DNA of 43,031 nt from Bacillota bacterium (lineage in GTDB: Bacteria; Bacillota_E; JAJZYS01; JAJYTV01): contig JAJZVM010000029.1 in NCBI GenBank assembly GCA_021845645.1, positions 1 to 43,031 of the forward strand, in the 5' to 3' direction. The notes under the pieces are model-generated. The model was not told the DNA's origin. It was given only the letters and a program-made list of their open reading frames with translations, and did not search any database. Of the stretch, positions 7,909-16,441 are shown one piece after another (within the stretch, counting starts at the first letter, position 1; each line of letters starts with the position of its first letter). The position numbers and the translations under genes are program-made.

Positions 7909-8592
7909 ATGGCCGGAGAGCGGATTCTGGTCGTGGAGGACGAGGGCGATCTCCGTGCCCTGATCTCTGCCTATCTGGGCAGTGAGGGATACGCCCTGAG
8001 CGTCGCGGCGGACGGGGAGGAAGCGCTCGCGCGCTGGCAGTCCGATCGGCCGGACCTCATCGTGCTCGACTGGATGCTCCCCAGGCGCAGCGGTCTCGAC
8101 GTTGCGCGCCAGATCCATGCGGCGCGCGCCCAGACTCCGATCATCATGCTGACCGCACGCAACGAGGAGGCTGACGTCGTGCTCGGACTGGAACTGGGCG
8201 CCGATGACTACCTCGTGAAGCCTGTCAGCCTGCGCCAGCTCGCGGCCCGCATTCGCGCGGTCTTGCGACGTGCCGGGCCCAAGGCCCACTCCGACGAGCC
8301 GATCGAACTCGGCAATCTCGAGATCGATGCCTCGGCGCACGTCGTGCATCTCGCGGGTCAGCCGGTGTCCCTGACAGCCACGGAGTTCAAGATCCTGCTC
8401 GTCCTGGCGCAGAACCCGAACCGGGTATTCACGCGCATGCAGCTCATGGAGGCTTCGACCGGCGACTACTTTGAAGGCTACGAGCGCACGATCGACAGCC
8501 ACATCAGCCACCTGCGCCACAAGCTGCAGGCCGCGGACCTCATCCAGACCGTGCATGGCATCGGCTACAAGCTGGTGCCGCCGGGGCGGTGA
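7909..8592 (+). CDS. OmpR/PhoB-family response regulator
   Basis: A 227-residue regulator. The receiver has the acidic pocket E10-D11, phospho-acceptor Asp54 (LIVLDWMLP) and the Lys of DDYLVKPV. A winged-helix Trans_reg_C domain follows (LTATEFKILLVLAQNPNRVF, ending TVHGIGYKLVP). The ATG at 7909 is preferred because GGAGGGT lies eight bases upstream; a GTG/ATG further upstream would add an unrelated stretch. The kinase gene overlaps the stop, so this is a standard co-translated pair. The closest functional analogues are BaeR-like envelope-stress regulators. Its neighbour, the efflux gene, might be a target, but nothing in the sequence shows that. Confidence 0.92.
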   Translation: MAGERILVVEDEGDLRALISAYLGSEGYALSVAADGEEALARWQSDRPDLIVLDWMLPRRSGLDVARQIHAARAQTPIIMLTARNEEADVVLGLELGADDYLVKPVSLRQLAARIRAVLRRAGPKAHSDEPIELGNLEIDASAHVVHLAGQPVSLTATEFKILLVLAQNPNRVFTRMQLMEASTGDYFEGYERTIDSHISHLRHKLQAADLIQTVHGIGYKLVPPGR

Positions 8593-9647
8593 GATCCATG
8601 CCGCGCGGCACCGACTGCGCCCGGCACCGACCGTACATGCGCAGCCTGCGCGGCAGGCTGGCGCGCGCCTTTGTGTTCACGACCGTCATCACGCTCTTCC
8701 TGGCGATCGGCGCAATCCGCTGGGGGCACGTCAACGGCTGGCACGTCTTCTTTATCGCCCTGCCTCTGGCCGCAGTGGTGGGAATCGTCACGGCCAATGT
8801 GATCACGGACCGGCTGCGCCGGCTTACCGACGCCGTCGAGAGCATGGATCTCAAGGACCTGACGCGGCGCGTGCCGGTCGAGGGGTCTGACGAGGTGGCG
8901 GTGCTGGCCGGCTCACTCAACCGCATGGCCGGACGCATCGAGGCGGAAGAACGCGTGCGCCGTGAGTTCTTCGCCGATGCGGCACACGAGCTGCGCCACC
9001 CGATCGCCGTGTTGCAGGCCAGGCTCGAGGCGATCCAGGACGGAGTCTCGCCCCTCGACATGGAGCAGGTGCTGGGGCTGCAGGATCTGACGCTCGTCCT
9101 TGCCCGTCTCGTCGGCGACCTGCGCGATCTGTCGCTGGCCGATGTGGGCCAGTTGACCCTCACCCTGGAGCCGATGAGCCTTCTGGAACTCGTCCGGGAC
9201 CTCGCCGAGACGATGGAGCCCGTTGCGCAGAGCAAGGACATTGCGCTGATCGTGGGGGCTCCGCGGGAGACGCCGCAGGTGTTGGCCGACCGCGGCCGCC
9301 TGCGCCAGGTGTTGCTGAATCTGCTTGCGAACGCCCTGCACTACACGCCGCAGGGTGGTCGAGTGGAGATCAGGGTCTATAGCGAAGGGAACGAAGTCCG
9401 GGTCCAGGTCTCGGACACGGGTCCGGGCATTGCGCCAGACGAACTCTCCCACGTCTTCGACCGCTTCTACCGCACCGACCGCAGCCGCTCGCGCGAGACC
9501 GGAGGGTCTGGACTCGGCCTGGCTATCGCCCGCAGCATCGTCGAGATGCACGGCGGCAACATCCGGGCCGTGTCAACGCGCGGCGAGGGCAGCGCGTTCA
9601 CGGTGTCGCTGACGGCGGCCCGCGACGCCTCGTCGCCGGCTTCTTAG
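8589..9647 (+). CDS. Sensor histidine kinase, BaeS-like
   Basis: A 352-residue membrane kinase. It has two helices (about 26-43 and 52-72) with a very short loop between them, then a HAMP domain (TDRLRRLTDAVESMDLKDLT). The phospho-acceptor His133 is in DAAHELRHPIA, and the HATPase domain has NLLANALHYTP, DTGPGIAPDEL and GGSGLGLAIARSIVE. The GTG at 8589 overlaps the regulator stop (GTGA); an ATG at 8598 is an alternative. The tiny external loop suggests sensing within the membrane rather than binding a soluble ligand. Confidence 0.92.
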   Translation: MRSMPRGTDCARHRPYMRSLRGRLARAFVFTTVITLFLAIGAIRWGHVNGWHVFFIALPLAAVVGIVTANVITDRLRRLTDAVESMDLKDLTRRVPVEGSDEVAVLAGSLNRMAGRIEAEERVRREFFADAAHELRHPIAVLQARLEAIQDGVSPLDMEQVLGLQDLTLVLARLVGDLRDLSLADVGQLTLTLEPMSLLELVRDLAETMEPVAQSKDIALIVGAPRETPQVLADRGRLRQVLLNLLANALHYTPQGGRVEIRVYSEGNEVRVQVSDTGPGIAPDELSHVFDRFYRTDRSRSRETGGSGLGLAIARSIVEMHGGNIRAVSTRGEGSAFTVSLTAARDASSPAS

Positions 9648-10075
9648 ACGGTTGCGACAGCCGGGTCACGCTTCGCACCTGGCGGAAGGATGGTTCTCGA
9701 GCGGCGTACCGAATCAGCATCCATGAGCCTGCTCACGCCGGCGGAATAAGCCGATGGGCCAGAGGATGAACCAGAATCGCGAACGCATGCTGATGCTTCC
9801 GATCGTGGTTGGAACATCGCTGCGACTAGCGATCCTGCATGTCGAAGCGGCAAGGAACGTGCGTTACGGTCGGGCTGTGGCTGGCGGGGACCGCAGTCCA
9901 CATCGGTCTCGACTCCCTGGCCCACGGCGCCGCTGCCACCGATCTTCTGTACCCGGGCCTGACGCTGGGGAACCAGCGCCTGGTGCTGGCCATGCGCGCC
10001 AGGCGCCTGATGTCGTGCTCGGCCCCCCGCGGCAGAGCCGCACGAGGTCCTGGTGTCTTTACGGATGTGAGAGGT
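9648..10075. other. 428-bp gap without a recognised gene
   Basis: Open frames exist (for example a plus-strand frame from 9839 with a hydrophobic start), but none has a convincing Shine-Dalgarno site or a family resemblance I recognise. The stretch separates the convergent kinase gene (plus) and the anchored-protein gene (minus). It could be a decayed gene. Confidence 0.5.
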
Positions 10076-10972
10076 TCAGAGGCCGGGTGTCAGGCTGACA
10101 GCGGAAAACCGCCACCAGTTTGAGGAGGTCAGAACTTCGCCGGTAGCGAGCAGCGGCTTGCCGACGATGACGGCGCGCAGGTGTGTGTTGACGAGTTCCT
10201 GCAGAGCCGGTTGCCAGACGAAGAAGGTGTAGCCGCCAGGCAGTGGCGGCGTAACGACGACGGCGTCCGCGCCGCCGAGTCGGCTGCACGCCGTCGGCTT
10301 GGCCGTCAGGTGACCTTGCAGGAGTTTCGCGGCCACGGCGGCCCCCTGCGTGTCAGGCAGGCAGCGGGCCGAGATCCAGGGCGTCGTGACCGGTGCTGGC
10401 GAGGAGATCGAAACGACCTCAGGGTGCTGCGCCAGCGACAGTTCCACTCCGGGCCGGGCTCCCGGCGGGAGTTCCTGGGCCCAGATCGTGCGGGCGCCTA
10501 CGGCCCTCGCGTCGCTCGGCCGAGCGGTCACCCAGAGCGCCGGCTCGACAGCCGACGACGAGCCGCCCTGCCACGAGAGGTCGATGCCGAGGATTTCGGT
10601 CGGGGCGATCGCCGGAATCCGGCTGAGTTGAATCGTCGCGGGGACGGCACGGGTATAAAAGCCTGGCGTGGCCGTGACCTTGGCCGCCACGGCAATCTTC
10701 TTGTCACCGGGGAGGATGAAGGTCACCTGGAGGTCCGGCGGGGTGCCCTGCCAGGGCCAGGCGCGTACCCAGATGACGGGGAGATCCTGCGGCAAGGTGG
10801 CGACTGAGCCTTCGACGCTGGGCATGACGTACCCCGAAGAGACGCGGGCGGGCAGCCACCAGATCAGGTAGAGGGCAAGCAACGCGGCGATGACAAAGCC
10901 GAGAGCAGCGATGTAATCGAAGCTCTTCTTCGGTTTGGCGTCACCAGGCGGTATGCCTAGCTGTTCTTCCAT
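10076..10972 (-). CDS. Membrane-anchored extracytoplasmic protein, function unknown
   Basis: A 298-residue protein with a short polar N-terminus, one helix (about 22-42, IAALGFVIAALLALYLIWW) and a long outside domain rich in Pro, Val, Ala and Thr, suggesting beta structure. I do not recognise a family. Two regions resemble repeated Ig-like strands. Cysteines at positions around 219 and 242 could form a disulphide. The ATG at 10972 is preceded by GGTGG; a longer frame upstream starts with unlikely sequence. It diverges from the second ABC cassette, so it may be an accessory or sensor for that system (inference from position only). Confidence 0.75.
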   Translation of the reverse strand: MEEQLGIPPGDAKPKKSFDYIAALGFVIAALLALYLIWWLPARVSSGYVMPSVEGSVATLPQDLPVIWVRAWPWQGTPPDLQVTFILPGDKKIAVAAKVTATPGFYTRAVPATIQLSRIPAIAPTEILGIDLSWQGGSSSAVEPALWVTARPSDARAVGARTIWAQELPPGARPGVELSLAQHPEVVSISSPAPVTTPWISARCLPDTQGAAVAAKLLQGHLTAKPTACSRLGGADAVVVTPPLPGGYTFFVWQPALQELVNTHLRAVIVGKPLLATGEVLTSSNWWRFSAVSLTPGL

Positions 10973-11095
10973 GCGACCACCATAGCACTTTTCCTCAAAA
11001 TTCTGCAGGAAGATTCGTCCTTGGACAGGCGACGACACGTATAGACACCAAGGCTCGGGCCAGAGGCTCCAAGTTCATAGCTCATAGGCAAGGAT

Positions 11096-11109
11096 ATGAC
11101 GTCTGTCAT
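11096..11109. promoter_or_regulatory. Small palindrome in divergent intergenic region
   Basis: ATGAC-GTCT-GTCAT lies between the divergent anchored-protein gene and ABC cassette 2. It could be a regulator half-site pair, possibly for the cassette's own NarL-type regulator. Short inverted repeats also occur by chance. Confidence 0.3.
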
Positions 11110-11183
11110 CCCTAGTACCTTACACCCTGCACTACGACGGCGGGTGCGTCCGCCCGACACTGGGGTCGACGGGAGGGATCGGG

Positions 11184-12080
11184 ATGGCAGAGAACGCGCT
11201 AAGCTTCAGCCACGTGAGCCGGAACTTCGGGGCGATCGAAGCGCTGCGCGATGTATCGTTTACGGTCGCGCGGGGAGAGACGGTCGCACTGCTCGGCCCG
11301 AACGGCGCCGGCAAGTCGACCGCGATCTCTCTCCTGCTCGGCCTCAGGTCGCCGAGCGAGGGGCATGTGGAGGTCTTCGGAGCCAATCCGCGCGGCACCG
11401 GCGGGAGGTCGGCGATCGGGGCCATGCTGCAGGAGAGTTCCTTGCCGCCGGGGATCAAGGTCTCAGAGCTGCTCGCCTTCCAGCGCAGCCTCTACAGGCG
11501 TCCGCTCAGCCTCGCGAGCGTGGCGGAACGGGCGCGGATAGGCGGCCTCATGCAGCAGCGGGTGGAGCGGCTGTCGGGCGGCCAGCGGCGCAGGGTGCTC
11601 TTTGCCCTGGCTATTTGCGGCGATCCCGACGTCCTGTTCCTTGATGAGCCGACGGCCGCGATGGACACCGAATCCCGGATGCTTTTCTGGCGACAGATGG
11701 ACGAACTGGCCGCGAACGGCCGGACGATCCTCTTCACGACCCACTATCTCGAAGAGGCCGACCGCCACGCGAGACGCGTGCTGCTGCTGAAGGGCGGGCG
11801 GCTCGCCGCGGATGCGGCTCCTGAGGAGTTGCGCAGGGGCACAGGGCGCAGCACCTTGCGCTTTTCGACGTCGCCCGCGTGGGCCAGCCGCATCGCGCAG
11901 CTCCTCCCCGCAGCTCAGGTGCAGGCGCAGGGGCAGGAGGTACGCATCGTGACCGAGGACTCCGAGGGCGCCTTGCGCCTCCTCCTGGCGCAAGGCGTGC
12001 CGCTCGAGGGCCTCGAGGTTTCGGCAGGGAGTCTCGAGGCGGCTCTCATGGAACTGAAGGAAGGGGCGGATCCAAGGTGA
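11184..12080 (+). CDS. ABC transporter ATP-binding protein (cassette 2)
   Basis: A 298-residue ATPase with Walker A GPNGAGKS (38-45), signature LSGGQ (130-134), Walker B VLFLDEP (150-156) and the switch His in TTHYLEEAD. The C-terminal ~80 residues (from about 215) form an extra domain seen in DrrA/CcmA-like drug exporters. The ATG at 11184 follows GGGAGGG. The permease gene starts inside its stop codon, followed by a response regulator and a kinase. The unit is therefore the same kind of module as the cassette at 1.07-4.5 kb but clearly diverged in sequence. Confidence 0.92.
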   Translation: MAENALSFSHVSRNFGAIEALRDVSFTVARGETVALLGPNGAGKSTAISLLLGLRSPSEGHVEVFGANPRGTGGRSAIGAMLQESSLPPGIKVSELLAFQRSLYRRPLSLASVAERARIGGLMQQRVERLSGGQRRRVLFALAICGDPDVLFLDEPTAAMDTESRMLFWRQMDELAANGRTILFTTHYLEEADRHARRVLLLKGGRLAADAAPEELRRGTGRSTLRFSTSPAWASRIAQLLPAAQVQAQGQEVRIVTEDSEGALRLLLAQGVPLEGLEVSAGSLEAALMELKEGADPR

Positions 12081-12820
12081 CGGCACTCCTACGGCTCGAG
12101 CTGACGCGCCTTTTGCGCAATACGCGCCTTCTCGTCTTCACGCTCGTTTTTCCGGCCGGCTTCTACCTTCTCTATACGCAGATGTACAGCGCTCAGATAC
12201 GGCTCCAGGGCACGACGTGGGCCAGCTACTACATGGTCTCCATGGCGGTCTTCGGAGCGATCGGCGCGGCTCTCAGCACGCTAGGCACCAGGCTTGCGGC
12301 GGAACGCGCGGGAGGCTGGGTACGCCTTCTTCGCACGACGCCGCTCGGGGCGGCGAGCTATGTCGGCGCGAAGCTGATGGCGGCGGTGCTTGCCGCGGTG
12401 CCGGCGACCCTGCTGCTGATGTTGCTCGGCGCATGGGTCAACCACGTAGCCCTGACGACCTCGGCCTGGCTTGAGCTCTTCCTGATCGTGGTCGCGTGCT
12501 CGATCCCCTTCGCGGCGCTCGGCCTCCTGCTCGGCTACCTCTTCGACTCCGAGTCGGCGCAGGCCGGGCAGGTTCTGATCTGGCTCGTCCTCTCGCTGCT
12601 CGGCGGCCTCTGGGCCCCGCTGCAGGCGATGCCGAAGGTGTTCTCCGAGATCGCGCTCTACCTACCCACCTTTCGCGCGGCCGACCTCGCGCGCCTTGCG
12701 GTCGGCGCGGCGGCGCAGCCCATCCTACAGGACATCGCGGTGCTGCTCGCGTACACCCTTGTACTAGGTGTCGCTGCATGGTGGCGCTACCAGAGTGACG
12801 CACAGCGGGAGTATGCGTGA
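12077..12820 (+). CDS. ABC-2 type permease (cassette 2)
   Basis: A 247-residue membrane protein with six predicted helices and the ABC-2 layout; the first helix begins after LELTRLLRNTR. The conserved cytoplasmic loop reads ERAGGWVRLLRTTPL. It starts with GTG at 12077, overlapping the ATPase stop (GTGA). It ends 13 bp before the regulator gene. Substrate unknown; the class exports antibiotics, peptides or lipids. Confidence 0.9.
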   Translation: MTALLRLELTRLLRNTRLLVFTLVFPAGFYLLYTQMYSAQIRLQGTTWASYYMVSMAVFGAIGAALSTLGTRLAAERAGGWVRLLRTTPLGAASYVGAKLMAAVLAAVPATLLLMLLGAWVNHVALTTSAWLELFLIVVACSIPFAALGLLLGYLFDSESAQAGQVLIWLVLSLLGGLWAPLQAMPKVFSEIALYLPTFRAADLARLAVGAAAQPILQDIAVLLAYTLVLGVAAWWRYQSDAQREYA

Positions 12821-12833
12821 AGGAGGCGCCTAG

Positions 12834-13460
12834 GTGACTGCAGGGGACGCAGGCAGGATCCGGGTGCTCCTGGCGGAGGACCAGGCGATGGTGCGCGGGG
12901 CGATCTCCGCGCTCCTTCACCTGTCTGCGCCCGACATCGAGGTGGTGGCCGAGGCGGGGGACGGTGAGGAGGCTATCCTCATGGCGCGCACTGAGGCGCC
13001 GCAGGTCGCGCTCTTGGACATCGAGATGCCGCGTGTAGACGGGCTCAGGGTGGCCGAAGTCCTGCATGCCGAGTTCCCGCTGCTGCGCATCGTCATCCTC
13101 ACCACGTTTGCCCGCCCAGGCTACCTTCGGCGGGCCTTGGCTGCCGGCGCCAGCGGGTGCCTGCTCAAGGACGCCCCGGCGATAGAGCTGGCGGCAGCCA
13201 TCCGCCGCATCGCGCGGGGCGAGCGCGTCGTGCAGCCGGATCTGGCTTTCGAGGCCCTTGCCCTGGGAGACGGTCCCCTCACGGACCGCGAGCGAGAGGT
13301 GCTGCGCCTCGCGGACGGGCGCACGGTGCGGGCGATCGCGGCCGAGCTGCACCTGTCCGAGGGAACGGTGCGCAACTACCTTTCCGAGGCGATCCAGAAG
13401 CTCGGCGCGGCGACGCGCGTCGAGGCGCGCCGCATCGCGGAGGAGCGGGGGTGGCTATGA
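12834..13460 (+). CDS. NarL/LuxR-type response regulator (cassette 2)
   Basis: A 208-residue regulator. The receiver has acidic residues E15/D16 and phospho-acceptor Asp62 (VALLDIEMP), plus the Lys in CLLKDAP. The LuxR helix-turn-helix spans LTDREREVLRLADG to LHLSEGTVRNYLSEAIQKL, resembling DesR-type regulators. The GTG at 12834 has AAGGAGG nine bases upstream. Its TGA overlaps the ATG of the kinase gene (ATGA), so regulator precedes kinase, opposite to cassette 1. Confidence 0.92.
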   Translation: MTAGDAGRIRVLLAEDQAMVRGAISALLHLSAPDIEVVAEAGDGEEAILMARTEAPQVALLDIEMPRVDGLRVAEVLHAEFPLLRIVILTTFARPGYLRRALAAGASGCLLKDAPAIELAAAIRRIARGERVVQPDLAFEALALGDGPLTDREREVLRLADGRTVRAIAAELHLSEGTVRNYLSEAIQKLGAATRVEARRIAEERGWL

Positions 13461-14560
13461 ACGACGTCCAGTCCTGGCCGACCGGCCGCGTGTTCGGCAG
13501 GCGCTACCGCTTCTACGCCCTGATCTGGCTCGCCTACGTCATCTACCCCTTGCTGTCGCTGTTCGGCATGCATTCTCCGATAAAGATCGCCTTGGGCATC
13601 GCGGCGATCGTGGCGTTCGTCGCCATCTACGTCGCCTCGTTCACGCTGCAGCCGCCCCCCGACCGTCGCATCCTCTTAGCAGCGGCAACGATCGAGCTGA
13701 TCGGCCTTGCAGGTGCGGCATTCCTCGGGGTACCGTTCCTCGGCATTGCGGTCTACGTGCCGGTGGTGCTGGCGCACCTGCGCTCAGGGCGCGCGGCCCT
13801 GCTGGCGATCGGACTCGCGGTGGCCCTGATGGTGTCGGTCGGCCGGGCGGTTGGGACGCCTTCGGACGAACTTCTGAGCCTCTCGCTCGTGAGCGTGCTC
13901 TCGTCGGTGGCCTTGCGAGGCTTTTTGCGCTTCCTGGAGTCCACGCTCGCCCTCAGGCGTGCCCAGGAGGAGATCGCGCAGCTCGCCAAGCTCGAGGAGC
14001 GTGGACGGATCGCCCGCGACCTGCATGACATCCTGGGACACTCGCTGTCGGTCGTGGTATTGAAAAGCGAGCTTGCCGAAACCCTGATCGAGCACGGAGA
14101 CGCACGCGACGCGCAGCGGGAGATCCGGGAGCTGCAAACGGTGGCGCGCGCAGCGCTCGGCGAGGTACGCGAGGCGGTGGCGGGGTACCGCAAGCCGACC
14201 CTGACGGCCGAAGTGCTGCGCGCACCGACCACCCTCGCGACGGCCGGCATCCATTGCGATGTCGAGGGGGAGGTTTCGGGCCTCACGGAGGAGCAGGAGG
14301 CGACCCTTGCGCTGGTGCTGCGCGAGGCCGTCACCAACGTCGTCCGGCACAGCGCCGCACGCCGCTGCCGCATCCGCCTCTGGCGGGGGGACCGGCAGGT
14401 CCATCTTGAAGTGCAGGACGACGGCAGGGCGGGCGAGACTGTGACTCCCGGCAACGGACTCGGCGGCATGGTCGAGCGCGTGGAGGCCCTGGGCGGCGAA
14501 GCTTCCTGGAGGGGCGGCGACGGCTTCACCCTCGTCGTCTCCTTGCCGGCACCGGTCTGA
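13457..14560 (+). CDS. DesK-type sensor histidine kinase (cassette 2)
   Basis: A 367-residue kinase with four to five tightly spaced membrane helices (about 20-155) and no sizeable external domain. A cytoplasmic coil follows, then the HisKA_3 motif ARDLHDILGHSLS with phospho-acceptor His190. The HATPase domain reads REAVTNVVRHSAARR, DDGRAG and GNGLGGMVERV. DesK-like kinases read membrane thickness or order, or respond to the linked transporter. The ATG at 13457 overlaps the regulator stop. No clear terminator follows. Confidence 0.9.
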   Translation: MNDVQSWPTGRVFGRRYRFYALIWLAYVIYPLLSLFGMHSPIKIALGIAAIVAFVAIYVASFTLQPPPDRRILLAAATIELIGLAGAAFLGVPFLGIAVYVPVVLAHLRSGRAALLAIGLAVALMVSVGRAVGTPSDELLSLSLVSVLSSVALRGFLRFLESTLALRRAQEEIAQLAKLEERGRIARDLHDILGHSLSVVVLKSELAETLIEHGDARDAQREIRELQTVARAALGEVREAVAGYRKPTLTAEVLRAPTTLATAGIHCDVEGEVSGLTEEQEATLALVLREAVTNVVRHSAARRCRIRLWRGDRQVHLEVQDDGRAGETVTPGNGLGGMVERVEALGGEASWRGGDGFTLVVSLPAPV

Positions 14561-14721
14561 AAAGACTCTCTCAGTGAAGTCGTCGCAAGGCCGAGCAGTG
14601 GTGCGTAGCCTTAAGCGGTGCTTTCCCGTCGTGCCTTGCGGCAATACTGACCGCTGGGAGAGAGGCAGGAATCACCTTTGGGCGGACCGAATGGCCTGTC
14701 CTACAGCGGGAGGTGGGCGAC

Positions 14722-14895
14722 TTGCACGCTGAGCGGACGAAGCTCGAGAACGAGTCCTTGCGGCTATTTGAGTTCGGCGTCGAGGAGGAGTTCCGCAAGC
14801 GCGGCAAAGTCGTGCTGGACTCCAGCCTGGGTCTCATGCCGCAGCCACGGCGGACGGCGGGCAAGGCGCGGAAGCGGTCGGGGCAGAAGCACTGA
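14722..14895 (+). CDS. Small charged protein, unknown
   Basis: A 57-residue product from a TTG at 14722, seven bases behind GGGAGGT. A GTG at 14713 would add three residues but sits inside that site. The sequence is hydrophilic: an acidic/aromatic helix (LENESLRLFEFGVEEEFRKR) followed by a basic tail (TAGKARKRSG). I do not recognise the family. It precedes the gin-like gene by 20 bp on the same strand, a position held by short genes near csfB in sporulating Bacillota. That suggests membership of the same operon but gives no function. Confidence 0.55.
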   Translation: MHAERTKLENESLRLFEFGVEEEFRKRGKVVLDSSLGLMPQPRRTAGKARKRSGQKH

Positions 14896-14915
14896 ACAGG
14901 CGGGAGGATTCCCTC

Positions 14916-15089
14916 GTGGAACGTTGCCATGTGTGTGGGCGGCCGAACGATGGCAGGGCGCTGTCGGTCGGCGGCAGGCACCTCTGCCCCGTGTGCGAAC
15001 GCATCACCGTGCGGATCGAGCCGAAACACCCCCTCTATCCCTTCTGGGTCCATATGCTGCACGGGTTTTCAGGGGCTGCCGCAGATTGA
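14916..15089 (+). CDS. csfB: Gin/CsfB-type anti-sigma-G factor
   Basis: A 57-residue protein from a GTG at 14916 behind GGGAGG. It has two CxxC pairs (residues 4-7 CHVC and 24-27 CPVC), forming a zinc-finger-like knuckle. The tail EPKHPLYPFWVHMLHGF matches the short Gin family pattern (CxxC, CxxC, then Asp/Glu-Pro-x-Tyr-x-x-Phe-x-x-x-Leu). In Bacillus subtilis Gin is made in the forespore, holds sigma-G inactive and also inhibits sigma-E. Its place just before a yaaO-type gene and tmk matches csfB in B. subtilis. The stop overlaps the TTG start of the next gene. The assignment rests on cysteine spacing, tail motif and neighbourhood. Confidence 0.8.
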   Translation: MERCHVCGRPNDGRALSVGGRHLCPVCERITVRIEPKHPLYPFWVHMLHGFSGAAAD

Positions 15090-16441
15090 GCGATACACCG
15101 CTGACGGACGCGGTCAGGCGGTACCGCGCGACGGTGTCGTCGCGACTGCATGTGCCCAGCCACGGCGGCGGGGCAGGCAGTCCAGGGATCGAGGCGCTCT
15201 GGGGGGAACTCGTGAGCTGGGACGTGACGGAGCAGCCCGAGCTCGACGACCTCTCGCATCCCGACGGCCCGATTGCAGCGGCGCAGTCTCTCGCCGCGGA
15301 GTTCTTCGGCGCGGCGCAGGCGTTCTTCCTAACGGGAGGCGCGACGCTCGGCGTCCAGGCCGCCGTCCTTGCGGCGCTGCAGGGAGGGGGAGCGCTGCTG
15401 GCGGCCCGCGACAGCCACCGCAGCCTCCTTGGCGCGACCTTCGCGCAGGGCGCCGATATCCTCTTGCTCGACCCCCTGCGCGATGCCCGCAGCGGTGCGT
15501 CGCTCGGCCTTGACCCCGAGGCGGTCTCCCGGGCGATGGACGGCTCTCCCGACATCCGGGCCGTCCTCGTGAACTATCCAAGCTACCTCGGCGTCGTCCC
15601 GGACCTGCGGCAGATCGCGCGGCGCGCACACGCGCATGGCGCCCTCGTCATTGCCGACGCCGCGCATGGCGCGCATTTCGGCCTGCATCCGGACCTCCCC
15701 GAACCGGCGCTTCGCGCGGGCGCAGACTTCGTGGTCCTCGGCATGCACAAATCCGGCGGCGCCTTGACGCAGTCCGCCATGCTGCTCCTGAGCGCCGCAG
15801 CCAGGCACCGGGCAGATGCCGTGCGGGGGGCCGTCAGCCTTCTGGGCACCTCTTCGCCGTCCTACCCGCTCATGGTTTCGCTGGAACAGGCGGTCCACGA
15901 CATGCGGTCGGTGATCCCGGCGCGTCTCGCCACGGCGATCCGCGCCGCCGAGGAGGTAAAGGGACCGGCGCGCATCAAGGTCCCTGCACCTCAGGACCCC
16001 CTGCGGATCGCCTGGCGGTCGCCGCGCGTGTCCGAGATCGTGGAATCCCTTGCTTTGGCGGGCGTTCGCGGCGAATATGTGGACGGTGACACGGCGCTCT
16101 ACTGCGTCCCCTTCGGGGCGCAGGCCGCCGACGTCGAACCTCTCCGCCTCGAGCTCGCAGGGCTACCCTCTCCGCCTGCCCCGCCTGGGCATCTCCAGCG
16201 GGGGCCAGTCAGGATCAGGCCGCGGCCCGCACTGCTCGCTGCACGGCGCAAGGTGCACATCGGGGCAGCCGAGGGTGCGACCGCAGCCGATGTCGTGGCT
16301 CCGGTGCCGCCAGGCATCCCGGCCCTCTGGCCGGGCGAGCGGATCTCGGCCGACGTCGCGGGCTATCTTGCTGCGGCGGCGGCGCAAGGTCGACGGATCA
16401 TGGGACTCGATCACGAACAGCTTTGGGTGGTGGCGGAGTGA
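15086..16441 (+). CDS. PLP-dependent Orn/Lys/Arg decarboxylase family protein (YaaO-like)
   Basis: A 451-residue fold-type I PLP enzyme. The N-terminus HVPSHGGG corresponds to the family's HMPGHKGG. The phosphate-binding region is FFLTGGATLGVQA. Asp191/His194 (IADAAHGAHFG) contact the cofactor, and the Schiff-base lysine is Lys222 in GMHKSGGALTQ. At 451 residues it belongs to the short YaaO class lacking the wing domain of biodegradative decarboxylases. The physiological substrate of YaaO proteins is not settled; arginine or lysine decarboxylation is the family reaction. The TTG at 15086 overlaps the gin stop (TTGA) and sits behind AGGGG. The next gene overlaps the stop. Confidence 0.87.
   Translation: MSDTPLTDAVRRYRATVSSRLHVPSHGGGAGSPGIEALWGELVSWDVTEQPELDDLSHPDGPIAAAQSLAAEFFGAAQAFFLTGGATLGVQAAVLAALQGGGALLAARDSHRSLLGATFAQGADILLLDPLRDARSGASLGLDPEAVSRAMDGSPDIRAVLVNYPSYLGVVPDLRQIARRAHAHGALVIADAAHGAHFGLHPDLPEPALRAGADFVVLGMHKSGGALTQSAMLLLSAAARHRADAVRGAVSLLGTSSPSYPLMVSLEQAVHDMRSVIPARLATAIRAAEEVKGPARIKVPAPQDPLRIAWRSPRVSEIVESLALAGVRGEYVDGDTALYCVPFGAQAADVEPLRLELAGLPSPPAPPGHLQRGPVRIRPRPALLAARRKVHIGAAEGATAADVVAPVPPGIPALWPGERISADVAGYLAAAAAQGRRIMGLDHEQLWVVAE

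Noticed and set aside
6863..7963. Plus-strand frame of about 366 codons inside the MFS gene.
   Set aside because: Arg-rich, no motifs, and the overlapping MFS frame has the expected 14 helices.
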